The notes under the pieces are model-generated. The model searched no databases. It was not told the origin of the DNA and was given only the letters and a program-made list of their open reading frames with translations. Of a stretch of 13,564 nucleotides of DNA, positions 1 through 7,595 are shown piece after piece. The position numbers and the translations under genes are program-made. The stretch is from contig CAZRUH010000017.1 in NCBI GenBank assembly GCA_964603325.1, positions 1-13,564 on the forward strand, in the 5' to 3' direction. The DNA is from LSNR01 sp964603325 (GTDB taxonomy: Bacteria > Patescibacteriota > Minisyncoccia > Moranbacterales > UBA9337). Position 1 is the first letter of the stretch. Each line of letters begins with the position of its first letter.

Positions 1-1766
1 TATTTCTTTTCTTTAATTTCTTTGGAAATATTTTTAATAAAATCACTGGAAGAAATGACTGCTTGCTTGTTTTTGTTATCACGAGCGCGGACGGCAACAG
101 TTTTGTTGTCTTTTTCTTTTTCTCCAACAATTAAAATATAAGGAATTTTTTGTTTTTCTTCCTCGTGAATTCTTTTGCCCAAACTTTCATCTTTGTTATT
201 TATATTAGCGCGAATATTGTTAAGAGATAATTCTTGGAGAATTTTTTCAGCATAATCATTAAATTTTTCAGAAACGGGAATTATGGAAACTTGAGTAGGA
301 GCAAGCCAGAGCGGAAAATTTCCTCCGGTTTTTTCAACTAAAAAGGCAAAGAATCTATCAAAAGAACCCATGATAGCACGATGAAAAATAACCGGTCTTT
401 CTTTTTTACCTTCTTTGTTGGTAAACTCCAAATCAAATCTTTCCGGCATATAAAAATCAATTTGCATTGTGGCGATAGTATCTTCTTTGCTACCAACATT
501 TTTAATTTGAACATCAATTTTTGGTCCATAGAAAGCGGCTTCTCCAATTTCTTCTTCATATTTTTCTTTAGACTCATTTAAAACATCACGAGCAATTTCC
601 GCTGATTTTTCCCACATTTCCTTATTTTTAATATCTCCATATTTTTCTTGATTATTGAAATCAGGCAAAGATAGTCTAAACCAATAGTCTTTGATGCCAA
701 AATCACTATAAACTTTTTTAAAAAGATTTAAGGTATTTTCAATTTCTTTTTTTAATTGGTCTTGTCTGCAATAAATATGGGCATCGTTTTGAGAAAAACA
801 ACGCGCTCTAATAAGTCCGGTTAAAACTCCGGAGCGTTCAAACCTGTGAATGGGGCTAAAATCGGACAAGCGAAGAGGTAAATCTTTATAACTTTTTGGT
901 TTGTATTTGTAAATAATGTGATGATGAGGGCAGTTCATCGGTTTTAAATAATAATTTTCTCCTTCAATATCAATGGGATTATACATATCATCTTTATAAT
1001 GCGCCAAGTGTCCGGATTGTTGGTAAAGTTTTTCGTTGGCAAGAATAGGCGTATAAACAAAGTCATAACCGTATTTTTTTTCAATATTGTACATATAATC
1101 TTCAAGTTTTTTTCTGATGAAAGCCCCGTTAGGCAACCAAAGAGGAAGTCCTTTGCCAATTTCTTCTGAAATCATAAACAAATCCAATTCTTTGCCAAGT
1201 TTGCGATGATCTCTTTTTTTGGCTTCTTCTTGTTGAAATAAATATTTTTTCAATTCTTTTTTGTTATTAAAAACAACACCATAAATTCTTTGCATCTGTG
1301 GATTTTTTTCATCACCCTTCCAATAAGCGCCGGAAATTTTAATCAATTTGAATGCTTGAGGGTTTATTTTTTTGGTGGAATCTAAATGAGGACCCCTGCA
1401 AAGATCAACAAAACGCCCCGTTCTGTAAACAGACACTGTAGATTCTCCGTTTTTTTGCAGATCTTTAATAAGTTCAATTTTATAAGTTTGTTTTAATTTT
1501 TTAAATTTTTCAACGGCTTCTTTGATAGAAATTTCTTTTCGTTCAAAAGGATAATCGTTTTTGATGATTGTTCGCATTTTTTCCTCCAGAATTTCCAAGT
1601 CTTCCGGGATTAGAGTGCGAGGCAAATCAAAGTCGTAATAGAATCCATCTTCTGTCGCTGGACCAATTCCAAATTTTGCTTCCGGAAACATTTCTAAAAC
1701 AGCCGTTGCTAAAATATGAGCGGTAGAATGTTTTAAAATTTCATTTTTCATAATTGATTTTGACAT
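1..1766 (-). CDS. thrS: threonyl-tRNA synthetase without TGS domain (3' end at window edge)
   Basis: Charges tRNA-Thr with threonine in the cytoplasm and hydrolyses mischarged Ser-tRNA. My translation from the ATG at 1766 gives 588 residues with no stop or frameshift. The editing domain comes first: HxxxH at residues 13-17 and DLCRGPH at 121-127. The class II catalytic core follows, with MNCP at 277-280, HRFERSG at 307-313, DAHIYC at 328-333 and FHRAIMGSF at 461-469. The zinc ligands inferred from the family are C279, H330 and H462. A C-terminal anticodon-binding domain starts near 488. Family members usually carry an N-terminal TGS domain of about 60 residues; here the editing motif begins 12 residues after the start, and an in-frame stop at 1821-1823 leaves no room for one. 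The last two bases of the window read TA on the minus strand, so a TAA or TAG stop probably lies one base outside. It is followed by nothing visible and preceded by recG. Confidence 0.96.
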   Translation of the reverse strand, partial: MSKSIMKNEILKHSTAHILATAVLEMFPEAKFGIGPATEDGFYYDFDLPRTLIPEDLEILEEKMRTIIKNDYPFERKEISIKEAVEKFKKLKQTYKIELIKDLQKNGESTVSVYRTGRFVDLCRGPHLDSTKKINPQAFKLIKISGAYWKGDEKNPQMQRIYGVVFNNKKELKKYLFQQEEAKKRDHRKLGKELDLFMISEEIGKGLPLWLPNGAFIRKKLEDYMYNIEKKYGYDFVYTPILANEKLYQQSGHLAHYKDDMYNPIDIEGENYYLKPMNCPHHHIIYKYKPKSYKDLPLRLSDFSPIHRFERSGVLTGLIRARCFSQNDAHIYCRQDQLKKEIENTLNLFKKVYSDFGIKDYWFRLSLPDFNNQEKYGDIKNKEMWEKSAEIARDVLNESKEKYEEEIGEAAFYGPKIDVQIKNVGSKEDTIATMQIDFYMPERFDLEFTNKEGKKERPVIFHRAIMGSFDRFFAFLVEKTGGNFPLWLAPTQVSIIPVSEKFNDYAEKILQELSLNNIRANINNKDESLGKRIHEEEKQKIPYILIVGEKEKDNKTVAVRARDNKNKQAVISSSDFIKNISKEIKEKK

Positions 1767-1822
1767 AATGTTATCGTAAATTATTTTGGCAACATATGTT
1801 TGATTTAAGTTTGTTTTCTGTT

Positions 1823-1850
1823 AGTATACTACAGTAAAAGGAAATGGCAA
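1823..1850 (-). promoter_or_regulatory. probable sigma70-type promoter of thrS
   Basis: On the minus strand a -35 box TTGCCA (1845-1850) is followed after 16 bases by a -10 box TATACT (1823-1828). Transcription would start near 1815, leaving a leader of about 50 bases before the thrS ATG. The promoter sits in the 90-base gap after the recG stop, so thrS need not depend on readthrough from recG. This is a match to consensus by eye; no transcript evidence exists here. Confidence 0.65.
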
Positions 1851-1856
1851 CTTTAA

Positions 1857-3956
1857 TTATTCCAGGTGAATTTCATCATTCATTTTTTGAAGGGCTTGGG
1901 AAAGAAGAGGATGTTTTTTCAGATTTGGATCATTTTTGATAATTTTTTGAGCATCTGCATTGGCGGCTTTTATCATTTTAATATTGGTGATATTTTGCAT
2001 AGTGACATCAGCTAAACCAGATTGACGAACTCCAAGAAAACTTCCCGGTCCGCGAAGTTTTAAATCTTCTTCAGCAATTTTAAATCCATCCGAATTTTTG
2101 GCTATGATTTGCAATCGTTTGGTAGATTGTTTGCAGAATAAGAAGCAATAAGATTGATTTTTTCCCCTACCAATTCGCCCACGAAATTGGTGAAGTTGAG
2201 AAAGTCCAAAACGATAAGCATCTTCAATTATCATTGTTGTAGCATTTGGAACATCAATGCCAACCTCAATTACGGAGGTGGAAACCAAAATATCTATTTT
2301 TTTATTTTGAAAATTCTCCATAATCTTTTCTTTTTCTTTGGATTTCATTTTTCCATGTAGAAGTCCTAGTTTAAATTCTGGAAAAATTTCTTTTGACAAT
2401 CTTTTATGCTCGGTAAGAACGGCTTTTAAATCGCTAAGTTTTTCAGATTCTTCTACCAGAGGTAAGATAATGAAAGTTTGAAAACCTTTATTTATTTGTT
2501 GACGAATAAATTCATAAACCCGTTTGGTTTTTTGCGGTGTGATAACAGAAGTTATAATCGGTTTTCTGTTTTTGGGCATTTGAGAAATGATAGAAATATC
2601 CAAGCTTCCCAAAAGGGTCATAGAAATTGTGCGAGGAATGGGGGTAGCGGTCATAGTTAAAAAATGACTTGTTTTTTTTGGAGAGTTGTCATTCATTACG
2701 GAACCCTGTTGTTGCAAATAGGCGCGTTGTTTAACCCCAAACCTATGTTGTTCGTCTATTACAATTAATGATAAATTTTTAAAGAAAACATCCTTTTGAA
2801 TAAGTGCATGAGTTCCAATGACAATATCAATTTTTCCAGTTTTTATTTTTTCCAATAAATCTTCCCGTTTGATTTTTTGTTGTTTGTTTTTTTTAGATAT
2901 AATTTGGTAAGAGGCTGTGAGAAGTCCTATTGAGATATTGAAATTAGAAAGAAATTTAGAAAAAGTTTTAAAGTGTTGATAAGCCAAAACTTCAGTTGGA
3001 GCCATTAGCGCAGTTTGAGCTTTAGCAACAGCAATTTGTAGTGATGTTAAAATGGCAACTATAGTTTTTCCCGAGCCAACATCTCCGTTTAAAAGTCTAT
3101 TCATTGGCGTGGCGGTGGACAAATCTTTTTTTATTTCAGTAAAGGCATTTAATTGATCTTTAGTTAATTCAAAGGGTAATAAATTTAAAAATTTTTTAGT
3201 AGTTTTTTTATTATGTTTAAAAATTTGAGCTCTTTTATTTTTTAAATTTTGCTTTGTTTGCAATGATTTTATTTGAATTAAAAACATATCAAAAAAAGCA
3301 AACCTCTTTTGTGCCACTAAGTAAGCGTTTTTGCTAGAAGGAAAATGTAAATCATAAAGAGCTTTTTTTAAAAATGGAAGTTTGTATTTTTTTAATATTT
3401 TTTGAGGAATAGGGTCGTCAATTTTAAAATCAGAACGAAAAATATTTTCAATTTGCCAACGAAGCCAGCGAGATGTAATTCCTTTTGTTTCAGGATAAAT
3501 TGGTACAATCCTGCCAGTATGATTGGGAGTTTTAGAGACAGGCTCCCACACCGGATTAGACATAGAAAAACCTTTTTTAGAATCTAATTTTGTTTTTCCA
3601 CTTAATCGGATATGTTTATTATGAATTTTAGAAAAGGAATCAATTAAATAATCTTGATTAAACCAAACAACTTTAATTTTGCCGGTGTCATCAGCTAAAA
3701 CGATTTCTATAATATTTATTCTTTTTTTCCAACTTCGTTTAGTTGTAAGCTTAACTATTCTACCAACAACGGTGGCATTTTCATCAGGTTTTAATTCAGA
3801 AATTTTTTTTATTTGTGATAGATCATCATAACGAGATGGAAAATGAAATAAAAAATCTCGGACGGTTTTAATTCCGAGTTTTTCCAATTTCTCTTTTTGT
3901 TTTGGTCCAATTTTATGCAAACTGTTAATTGAAAGATTTAAATCCATCATAATCAT
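1857..3956 (-). CDS. recG: ATP-dependent DNA helicase RecG
   Basis: RecG is a superfamily 2 double-stranded DNA translocase that remodels stalled replication forks and branched recombination intermediates. The 699-residue product is close to the usual length of about 690. The N-terminal wedge/OB-fold region covers roughly residues 10-170, including a helix-hairpin-like IGPKQKEKLEKLGI near 16. Helicase motifs follow in order: GDVGSGKT (Walker A, 291-298), DEQHRFG (motif II, 391-397), TATPIPRT (motif III, 426-433), and RGRIGRG (motif VI) in the C-terminal half. The RecG-typical sequence FLGVRQSG lies near the C-terminus. The ATG at 3956 has no Shine-Dalgarno; in-frame ATGs at 3950 and 3947 are alternative starts. 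The gene follows tRNA-Arg by 38 bases on the same strand, and I see no convincing promoter between them, so cotranscription is likely. Confidence 0.97.
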   Translation of the reverse strand: MIMMDLNLSINSLHKIGPKQKEKLEKLGIKTVRDFLFHFPSRYDDLSQIKKISELKPDENATVVGRIVKLTTKRSWKKRINIIEIVLADDTGKIKVVWFNQDYLIDSFSKIHNKHIRLSGKTKLDSKKGFSMSNPVWEPVSKTPNHTGRIVPIYPETKGITSRWLRWQIENIFRSDFKIDDPIPQKILKKYKLPFLKKALYDLHFPSSKNAYLVAQKRFAFFDMFLIQIKSLQTKQNLKNKRAQIFKHNKKTTKKFLNLLPFELTKDQLNAFTEIKKDLSTATPMNRLLNGDVGSGKTIVAILTSLQIAVAKAQTALMAPTEVLAYQHFKTFSKFLSNFNISIGLLTASYQIISKKNKQQKIKREDLLEKIKTGKIDIVIGTHALIQKDVFFKNLSLIVIDEQHRFGVKQRAYLQQQGSVMNDNSPKKTSHFLTMTATPIPRTISMTLLGSLDISIISQMPKNRKPIITSVITPQKTKRVYEFIRQQINKGFQTFIILPLVEESEKLSDLKAVLTEHKRLSKEIFPEFKLGLLHGKMKSKEKEKIMENFQNKKIDILVSTSVIEVGIDVPNATTMIIEDAYRFGLSQLHQFRGRIGRGKNQSYCFLFCKQSTKRLQIIAKNSDGFKIAEEDLKLRGPGSFLGVRQSGLADVTMQNITNIKMIKAANADAQKIIKNDPNLKKHPLLSQALQKMNDEIHLE

Positions 3957-3994
3957 TTATGAGATAGAATCATTGTTTTAAAGTTGTAATCCGG

Positions 3995-4068
3995 TGTCCC
4001 TAGGAGGACTTGAACCTCCGACCTTTGGCTCCGCAAGCCAACGCTCTATCCAGCTGAGCTATAGGAAC
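3995..4068 (-). tRNA. tRNA-Arg (anticodon GCG)
   Basis: The minus strand from 4068 folds into a full cloverleaf of 74 bases. The acceptor stem is GTTCCTA/TAGGGAC with one G-T wobble, and the D stem is GCTC/GAGC. The anticodon stem TTGGC/GCCAA carries the loop TTGCGGA, and the T arm is GGAGG-TTCAAGT-CCTCC. The anticodon is GCG, which reads CGC and by wobble CGU. A20 in the D loop and the discriminator A fit arginine identity. The 3' end is followed by CCG rather than CCA, so CCA must be added after transcription. It lies between the 157-residue membrane protein gene and recG on the same strand. Confidence 0.95.
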
Positions 4069-4101
4069 AAATGATTTTGGGAAAGTTTTTATTTTTAAAT
4101 T

Positions 4102-4575
4102 TTAAATATGTAATAATCTTTCAATTACATCAATCATACTTGGTTTCTGTTTCTTTTCAGGAATGAAATCTAAAAGAATTTCTCTGAGTTTTACGGGATC
4201 TATCTGATGAACTGGGATATGAACATAGGGCATCAAAATAGCATCAGAGTGAAGACTTAAAATTTTTGTATGTGGCGGTTGATAAAAAATCCAAAACGAT
4301 TTTATATTGTCAAAGTCAAAAAAATCTTTTCCGGCAAAAATTCCTTCATGAGTTATTTTGAAACTTAAAATACGAGGAGATTTTTCCAATTGGATATATC
4401 CAATAACACCTATTAGAACAAAAGTAATAGCCATAATCGGACTGTTTATTATTAAAGCGTAAATTATTATTGCTGACAAGATCAGGGAAGCAACAAGATA
4501 CCATTTTTTTTCCTTTGGATAGTGTTCATATTCCGGGCCTTGCCATTCAAGCAAAATTTCTTTATTTTTTTTCAT
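4102..4575 (-). CDS. two-helix membrane protein of unknown function
   Basis: I do not recognise a named family. The 157-residue product has a charged N-terminus containing WQGPEYEHYPKEKKW. Two closely spaced hydrophobic helices follow at about residues 25-43 and 45-63, separated by an NSP turn, which suggests a hairpin in the membrane. Residues 66-140 are hydrophilic and look beta-rich (FKITHEGIFAGK, then FWIFYQPPHTKIL), with a helical tail. This layout, a membrane hairpin followed by a small beta domain, resembles PH-like membrane-associated domains, but that is only an impression. The tail probably faces the cytoplasm. Its ATG is 23 bases from a likely transcription start. The stop lies 33 bases before tRNA-Arg on the same strand. 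Confidence 0.85.
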   Translation of the reverse strand: MKKNKEILLEWQGPEYEHYPKEKKWYLVASLILSAIIIYALIINSPIMAITFVLIGVIGYIQLEKSPRILSFKITHEGIFAGKDFFDFDNIKSFWIFYQPPHTKILSLHSDAILMPYVHIPVHQIDPVKLREILLDFIPEKKQKPSMIDVIERLLHI

Positions 4576-4604
4576 AATTGAATTTTAAAAAAGTATTATT
4601 AATG

Positions 4605-4634
4605 ATGATAGCATATTTACAAAAATTATTCCAA
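4605..4634 (-). promoter_or_regulatory. possible promoter of the two-helix membrane protein
   Basis: On the minus strand TTGGAA (4629-4634) is separated by 18 bases from TATCAT (4605-4610), giving a start near 4598 and a short leader. It overlaps the promoter of tRNA-Ser on the other strand. Both boxes depart from consensus, so this is tentative. Confidence 0.4.
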
Positions 4635-4644
4635 CTGGTATAGT
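4616..4644 (+). promoter_or_regulatory. probable promoter of tRNA-Ser
   Basis: TTTACA (4616-4621), a 17-base spacer and TATAGT (4639-4644) form a strong sigma70-like promoter. TGG directly before the -10 box makes it an extended -10. Initiation would fall near 4651, about 13 bases before the mature 5' end of the tRNA. Confidence 0.7.
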
Positions 4645-4663
4645 ATATTTGTTTTTTTAAACC

Positions 4664-4750
4664 GGAAGCGTGGCTGAGTGGTCGAAAGCAACGGTCTTGA
4701 AAACCGTCGTGCCTTCACAGGTACCAGAGGTTCGAATCCTCTCGCTTCCG
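4664..4750 (+). tRNA. tRNA-Ser (anticodon UGA)
   Basis: This is an 87-base class II tRNA with a long variable arm. The acceptor stem is GGAAGCG/CGCTTCC, fully paired, with discriminator G as expected for serine. The anticodon stem ACGGT/ACCGT carries the loop CTTGAAA, so the anticodon is TGA, reading UCA and by wobble other UCN codons. The variable arm stem is TGCCT/AGGTA, and the T arm is AGAGG-TTCGAAT-CCTCT. CCA is not encoded (the next bases are CAA). It has its own promoter just upstream and is followed by a 207-base gap holding only a promoter. Confidence 0.97.
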
Positions 4751-4854
4751 CAAAGAAGTATTCTTAAGAGCTTTTGGTTATTTTTTTGTAGATTTAATTT
4801 ATTATTTGAGAACGTAATAAACCGGCTTGTCTTGAAATATTTTTTACTCTTTTA

Positions 4855-4884
4855 TTTTCAGTTTTATTGGTTTTGTGCTATGCT
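4855..4884 (+). promoter_or_regulatory. possible promoter of the thioredoxin-like gene
   Basis: TTTTCA (4855-4860) and TATGCT (4879-4884) are 18 bases apart, with TGC immediately before the -10 box as an extended element. The predicted start near 4891 gives a leader of about 67 bases. Apart from this, the gap 4751-4957 holds nothing I can support beyond a weak AT-rich inverted repeat near 4919-4936. Confidence 0.5.
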
Positions 4885-4957
4885 GTAAAAGTTAATTATT
4901 AAATAGTTATTCTTATCATTGTAATTATATTTACAAGAATGTGGAATATATTTTTAT

Positions 4958-5428
4958 ATGAAGAACAAAATTTTTATAGGCATAGTTTTAGTAACTATAG
5001 TTAGCGCGGTTGGTTTTTTTATTTCTCGTCAAACAGATTATAAATCGGAGATGAAAAAAGAGATTTCAAAAATTGAAAAAAGTGGCAATAAAGATAAAGC
5101 TCAGAAAAAGACAAAAGAGAACAATTCAATGAATGATGATGATTATGGTAATCCTAATGCATCCGTGATTTATTATTATGGAAAAGAGTGCCCTCACTGC
5201 CAAAAGGTTTCAGAGTTTTTATCTGAAAATGATATTTATGATAAAGTTGATTTTGCCAAAAAAGAAGTTTGGCACAATAAAGATAATGGAGCCAAGCTGA
5301 TGGAAGCGGCTAAAAAATGCGGAATTGATCCGAGTAAGGTGGGCGTGCCTTTTCTTTATGCGGATGGAGAGTGTTACATAGGAGATAGTGATGTTATTTC
5401 TTATTTTAGAAATAAGGCGGGTTTATAA
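4958..5428 (+). CDS. membrane-anchored thioredoxin/glutaredoxin-fold protein (CPHC)
   Basis: The 156-residue product has a hydrophobic N-terminal segment at residues 5-22 that acts as a signal anchor or uncleaved signal peptide. A charged, probably disordered linker rich in K, E, N and D spans 25-65. A compact thioredoxin-fold domain follows from about 68. The redox motif is CPHC (78-81), preceded by the beta strand SVIYYYGKE. The family's cis-proline region is VGVPFLY, with P131. Two further cysteines, C121 and C139, could form a structural or relay disulphide. The likely role is thiol-disulphide exchange outside the membrane, as in DsbA/DsbC-type or glutaredoxin-like proteins, but the partner is not in this window. 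rplI starts 36 bases downstream, probably on the same transcript. There is no Shine-Dalgarno before the ATG. Confidence 0.88.
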   Translation: MKNKIFIGIVLVTIVSAVGFFISRQTDYKSEMKKEISKIEKSGNKDKAQKKTKENNSMNDDDYGNPNASVIYYYGKECPHCQKVSEFLSENDIYDKVDFAKKEVWHNKDNGAKLMEAAKKCGIDPSKVGVPFLYADGECYIGDSDVISYFRNKAGL

Positions 5429-5464
5429 AAATATATTAATCATTGAATAATTTTTTATAAAAGT

Positions 5465-5905
5465 ATGAAAGTAATTTTATTGGAAAATGTAAAAAATTTG
5501 GGAAATAAAAACGATATTGTTAATGTTGCCGACGGTTACGCGCGAAACTTTTTGTTTCCTAAAAAATTGGCAAAAATTGCTACGGAAAAAGATGTAAAGA
5601 GCATTGAAGAAAACAAAGCTAAAGAAAAAAAGGAATTGAAAAAAATGACAAAAAAATTTAAAGAAATTTCCGAAAAGATCTCCGGCAAAAAATTCGTTAT
5701 AAAAAGCAAGGGAGAAGGAGTTAGGTTGTTCGGGTCAATCGGAAAAAGTGACATTGTTAAAATTATTGGAGATAATGGTATTGAAATTAGAGAGGAGCAA
5801 GTAGTTTTGGATAAGCCAATAAAGGAAGTGGGAGAAAAAAAGATAGTCATAAAATTCAACGATGAAATTGAAACCGAAATAATTTTATTGATAGAATTGA
5901 TTTAA
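5465..5905 (+). CDS. rplI: 50S ribosomal protein bL9
   Basis: bL9 binds 23S rRNA near the L1 stalk base and projects from the large subunit. The 146-residue product matches the usual length of about 148. The N-terminal RNA-binding domain is unmistakable: MKVILLENVKNLGNKNDIV, then GYARNFLFPKKLA by residue 36. A long charged connecting helix rich in K and E covers about 41-75. The C-terminal domain includes GEGVRLFGSIGKSDI near 84-98. The gene starts with ATG after an AT-rich leader without Shine-Dalgarno and lies 36 bases behind the thioredoxin-like gene. Some candidate-phyla lineages have been reported to lack bL9, so its presence may help place this organism. The end of the gene overlaps the likely pyrG promoter. 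Confidence 0.97.
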   Translation: MKVILLENVKNLGNKNDIVNVADGYARNFLFPKKLAKIATEKDVKSIEENKAKEKKELKKMTKKFKEISEKISGKKFVIKSKGEGVRLFGSIGKSDIVKIIGDNGIEIREEQVVLDKPIKEVGEKKIVIKFNDEIETEIILLIELI

Positions 5906-5925
5906 AAATTTTTTAAGCTTATAAA
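5897..5925 (+). promoter_or_regulatory. probable promoter of pyrG
   Basis: TTGATT (5897-5902) and TATAAA (5920-5925) are 17 bases apart. The -35 box overlaps the last codons and stop of rplI. Transcription would begin near 5932, about 23 bases before the pyrG ATG. No attenuator or riboswitch structure fits in so short a leader. Confidence 0.55.
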
Positions 5926-5954
5926 TTTAAATTTTAGAAAACTTAAATTAAACT

Positions 5955-7589
5955 ATGTCTAGAAAATATATTTTTGTTTTGGGAGGAGTCATGTCCGGAA
6001 TTGGCAAAGGTGTTGCCACTTCCTCTTTGGGCGCAATATTGAAAGCTCGCAATTATAAAATGACCGCTCTAAAAATTGATCCTTATGTTAATGTGGATGC
6101 CGGCACAATGAATCCGACGGAGCATGGAGAAGTTTTTGTTATGGAGTGCGGGCTGGAAACGGATCAAGATATGGGCAATTATGAGAGATTTATGGAAATA
6201 ACCCTACCCGGCAGTAATTATATGACAACAGGTAGTGTTTATCAGAAAGTTATTCAAAGAGAGAGAAATTTACAATATAAGGGAAAATGTGTGCAAATTA
6301 TTCCACATGTTACTGATGAGGTTATAAAAACAATTAAAACTGCCGGTAAAAAAAATAGTGCCGATATTGTTTTGATTGAAATTGGTGGAACTATTGGAGA
6401 TTATGAAAATATGCTTTTTATGGAGGCGGCCAGACAAATGAAACTAAAAAACCCAAAGGATGTTATGTTTGTAATGATTTCATATTTGCCTTATCCGCCG
6501 AAGGTGGGAGAAATGAAAACCAAGCCGACACAACAAGCGGTAAGAGAATTAAATGCCAATGGAATAAATCCGGATGTTATTATCGCCAGGAGTGAGGTTC
6601 CCATAGATAAAAAAAGAAAGGAAAAAATTGCTCTTTTTTGCAATGTTGATGAAAAGGATATAATTTCAGCTCCGGATATAGAATCCGTATATGAAGTTCC
6701 CATAAACTTTGAGAGAGATGATTTAAGCCGACGAATTTTAAAGAAGCTAAATCTTCCCGTTAGAAAGACAAATCTTAATCGTTGGTTTGATTTGGTGGAT
6801 AAAATAAAAAAATCCAAAAAAACCTTGACAATTGGAATTATTGGCAAATATTTTGGTACAGGAAATTTTATTTTGGGAGATTCATATATAAGCGTTATTG
6901 AAGCGATAAAGCATGCTTGTTATAAAAACGGGGTTAAGCCGGAAATAAAATGGTTAAACAGTGAAGATTTTGAAAATGGCAACGGTAATTTCAATGAACT
7001 TAAAAAATGTTCCGGAATAGTTGTTCCGGGGGGATTTGGATCGCGAGGGATTGAGGGAAAAATAAATGTTATTAAATATTGTCGTGAAAACAAAATCCCT
7101 TTTATGGGATTGTGCTATGGAATGCAATTGGCGGTGATAGAATTTTCAAGAAATGTTTTAAAGTTAAAAGATGCGCACACAACTGAAATTAAAAGAAATA
7201 CAAAAAATCCCGTAATTGATATTATGCCGGAACAGAAAAAGAATATAAGAGATAAAAACTATGGAGCGAGCATGAGATTGGGCGCTTACGATGCTTTTCT
7301 TAAAAAGAGGACAATCGCCTTTAATGCCTACAAAAAGGAAAAAATATCCGAAAGACACAGGCACCGTTGGGAAGTTAATCCGGAATATATTAAAAGGATT
7401 GAGGCTGGCGGTTTGATTTTTTCCGGAAAATCAAAGGACGGGAGGTTGATGGAAATTGCCGAATTGCCAAAAAATAAACATCCTTTTTTTCTGGCGACAC
7501 AATTTCATCCGGAATTTACTTCAACCCCGCTAAACTCACATCCGCTATTTTTTGAGTTTATCAAGGTTAGTAAAAAAAATAAAAAGTAG
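5955..7589 (+). CDS. pyrG: CTP synthase (glutamine-hydrolysing)
   Basis: Converts UTP to CTP using ATP and ammonia released from glutamine, in the cytoplasm. The 544 residues match the family length of about 545. The N-terminal synthetase domain (1-270) carries the phosphate loop GGVMSGIGKG (10-19), KIDPYVNVDAGTMNP (40-54), HGEVFV (57-62), the metal-binding region ETDQDMG with D72, IEIGGTIGD (141-149) and KTKPTQ (188-193). The class I glutamine amidotransferase domain begins near 290, with PGGFGSRG (358-365), the nucleophile C387 in GLCYGMQ, and the catalytic H518 and E520 in QFHPEF. All catalytic residues are present. Differences from the E. coli-type sequence include VMSGIG for VVSSLG, DAGTMNPTE for DPGTMSPIQ, and GLCYGMQ for GICLGMQ. 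It has its own promoter and ends in TAG just before a strong terminator. Confidence 0.98.
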   Translation: MSRKYIFVLGGVMSGIGKGVATSSLGAILKARNYKMTALKIDPYVNVDAGTMNPTEHGEVFVMECGLETDQDMGNYERFMEITLPGSNYMTTGSVYQKVIQRERNLQYKGKCVQIIPHVTDEVIKTIKTAGKKNSADIVLIEIGGTIGDYENMLFMEAARQMKLKNPKDVMFVMISYLPYPPKVGEMKTKPTQQAVRELNANGINPDVIIARSEVPIDKKRKEKIALFCNVDEKDIISAPDIESVYEVPINFERDDLSRRILKKLNLPVRKTNLNRWFDLVDKIKKSKKTLTIGIIGKYFGTGNFILGDSYISVIEAIKHACYKNGVKPEIKWLNSEDFENGNGNFNELKKCSGIVVPGGFGSRGIEGKINVIKYCRENKIPFMGLCYGMQLAVIEFSRNVLKLKDAHTTEIKRNTKNPVIDIMPEQKKNIRDKNYGASMRLGAYDAFLKKRTIAFNAYKKEKISERHRHRWEVNPEYIKRIEAGGLIFSGKSKDGRLMEIAELPKNKHPFFLATQFHPEFTSTPLNSHPLFFEFIKVSKKNKK

Positions 7590-7595
7590 TTTTTG

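Noticed and set aside
338..1159. Two short minus-strand ORFs (338-577, 944-1159) suggesting that thrS is broken
   Set aside because: They are in other frames. The thrS frame itself reads without interruption from 1766 to position 3, and its 588 codons give every expected motif in order; the gene only lacks a stop inside the window.
4670..4888. 72-residue plus-strand ORF
   Set aside because: It begins inside tRNA-Ser, and its first residues are the translated tRNA; no protein-like features follow.
4919..4936. TTGTAA/TTACAA hairpin in the leader of the thioredoxin-like gene, as a riboswitch or attenuator
   Set aside because: It is too short and AT-rich to be a convincing regulatory RNA, and the leader has no further structure or T run.
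5536..5859. 107-residue ORF antisense to rplI
   Set aside because: It lies wholly within the well-identified bL9 gene on the other strand and has low-complexity composition produced by the complementary reading.
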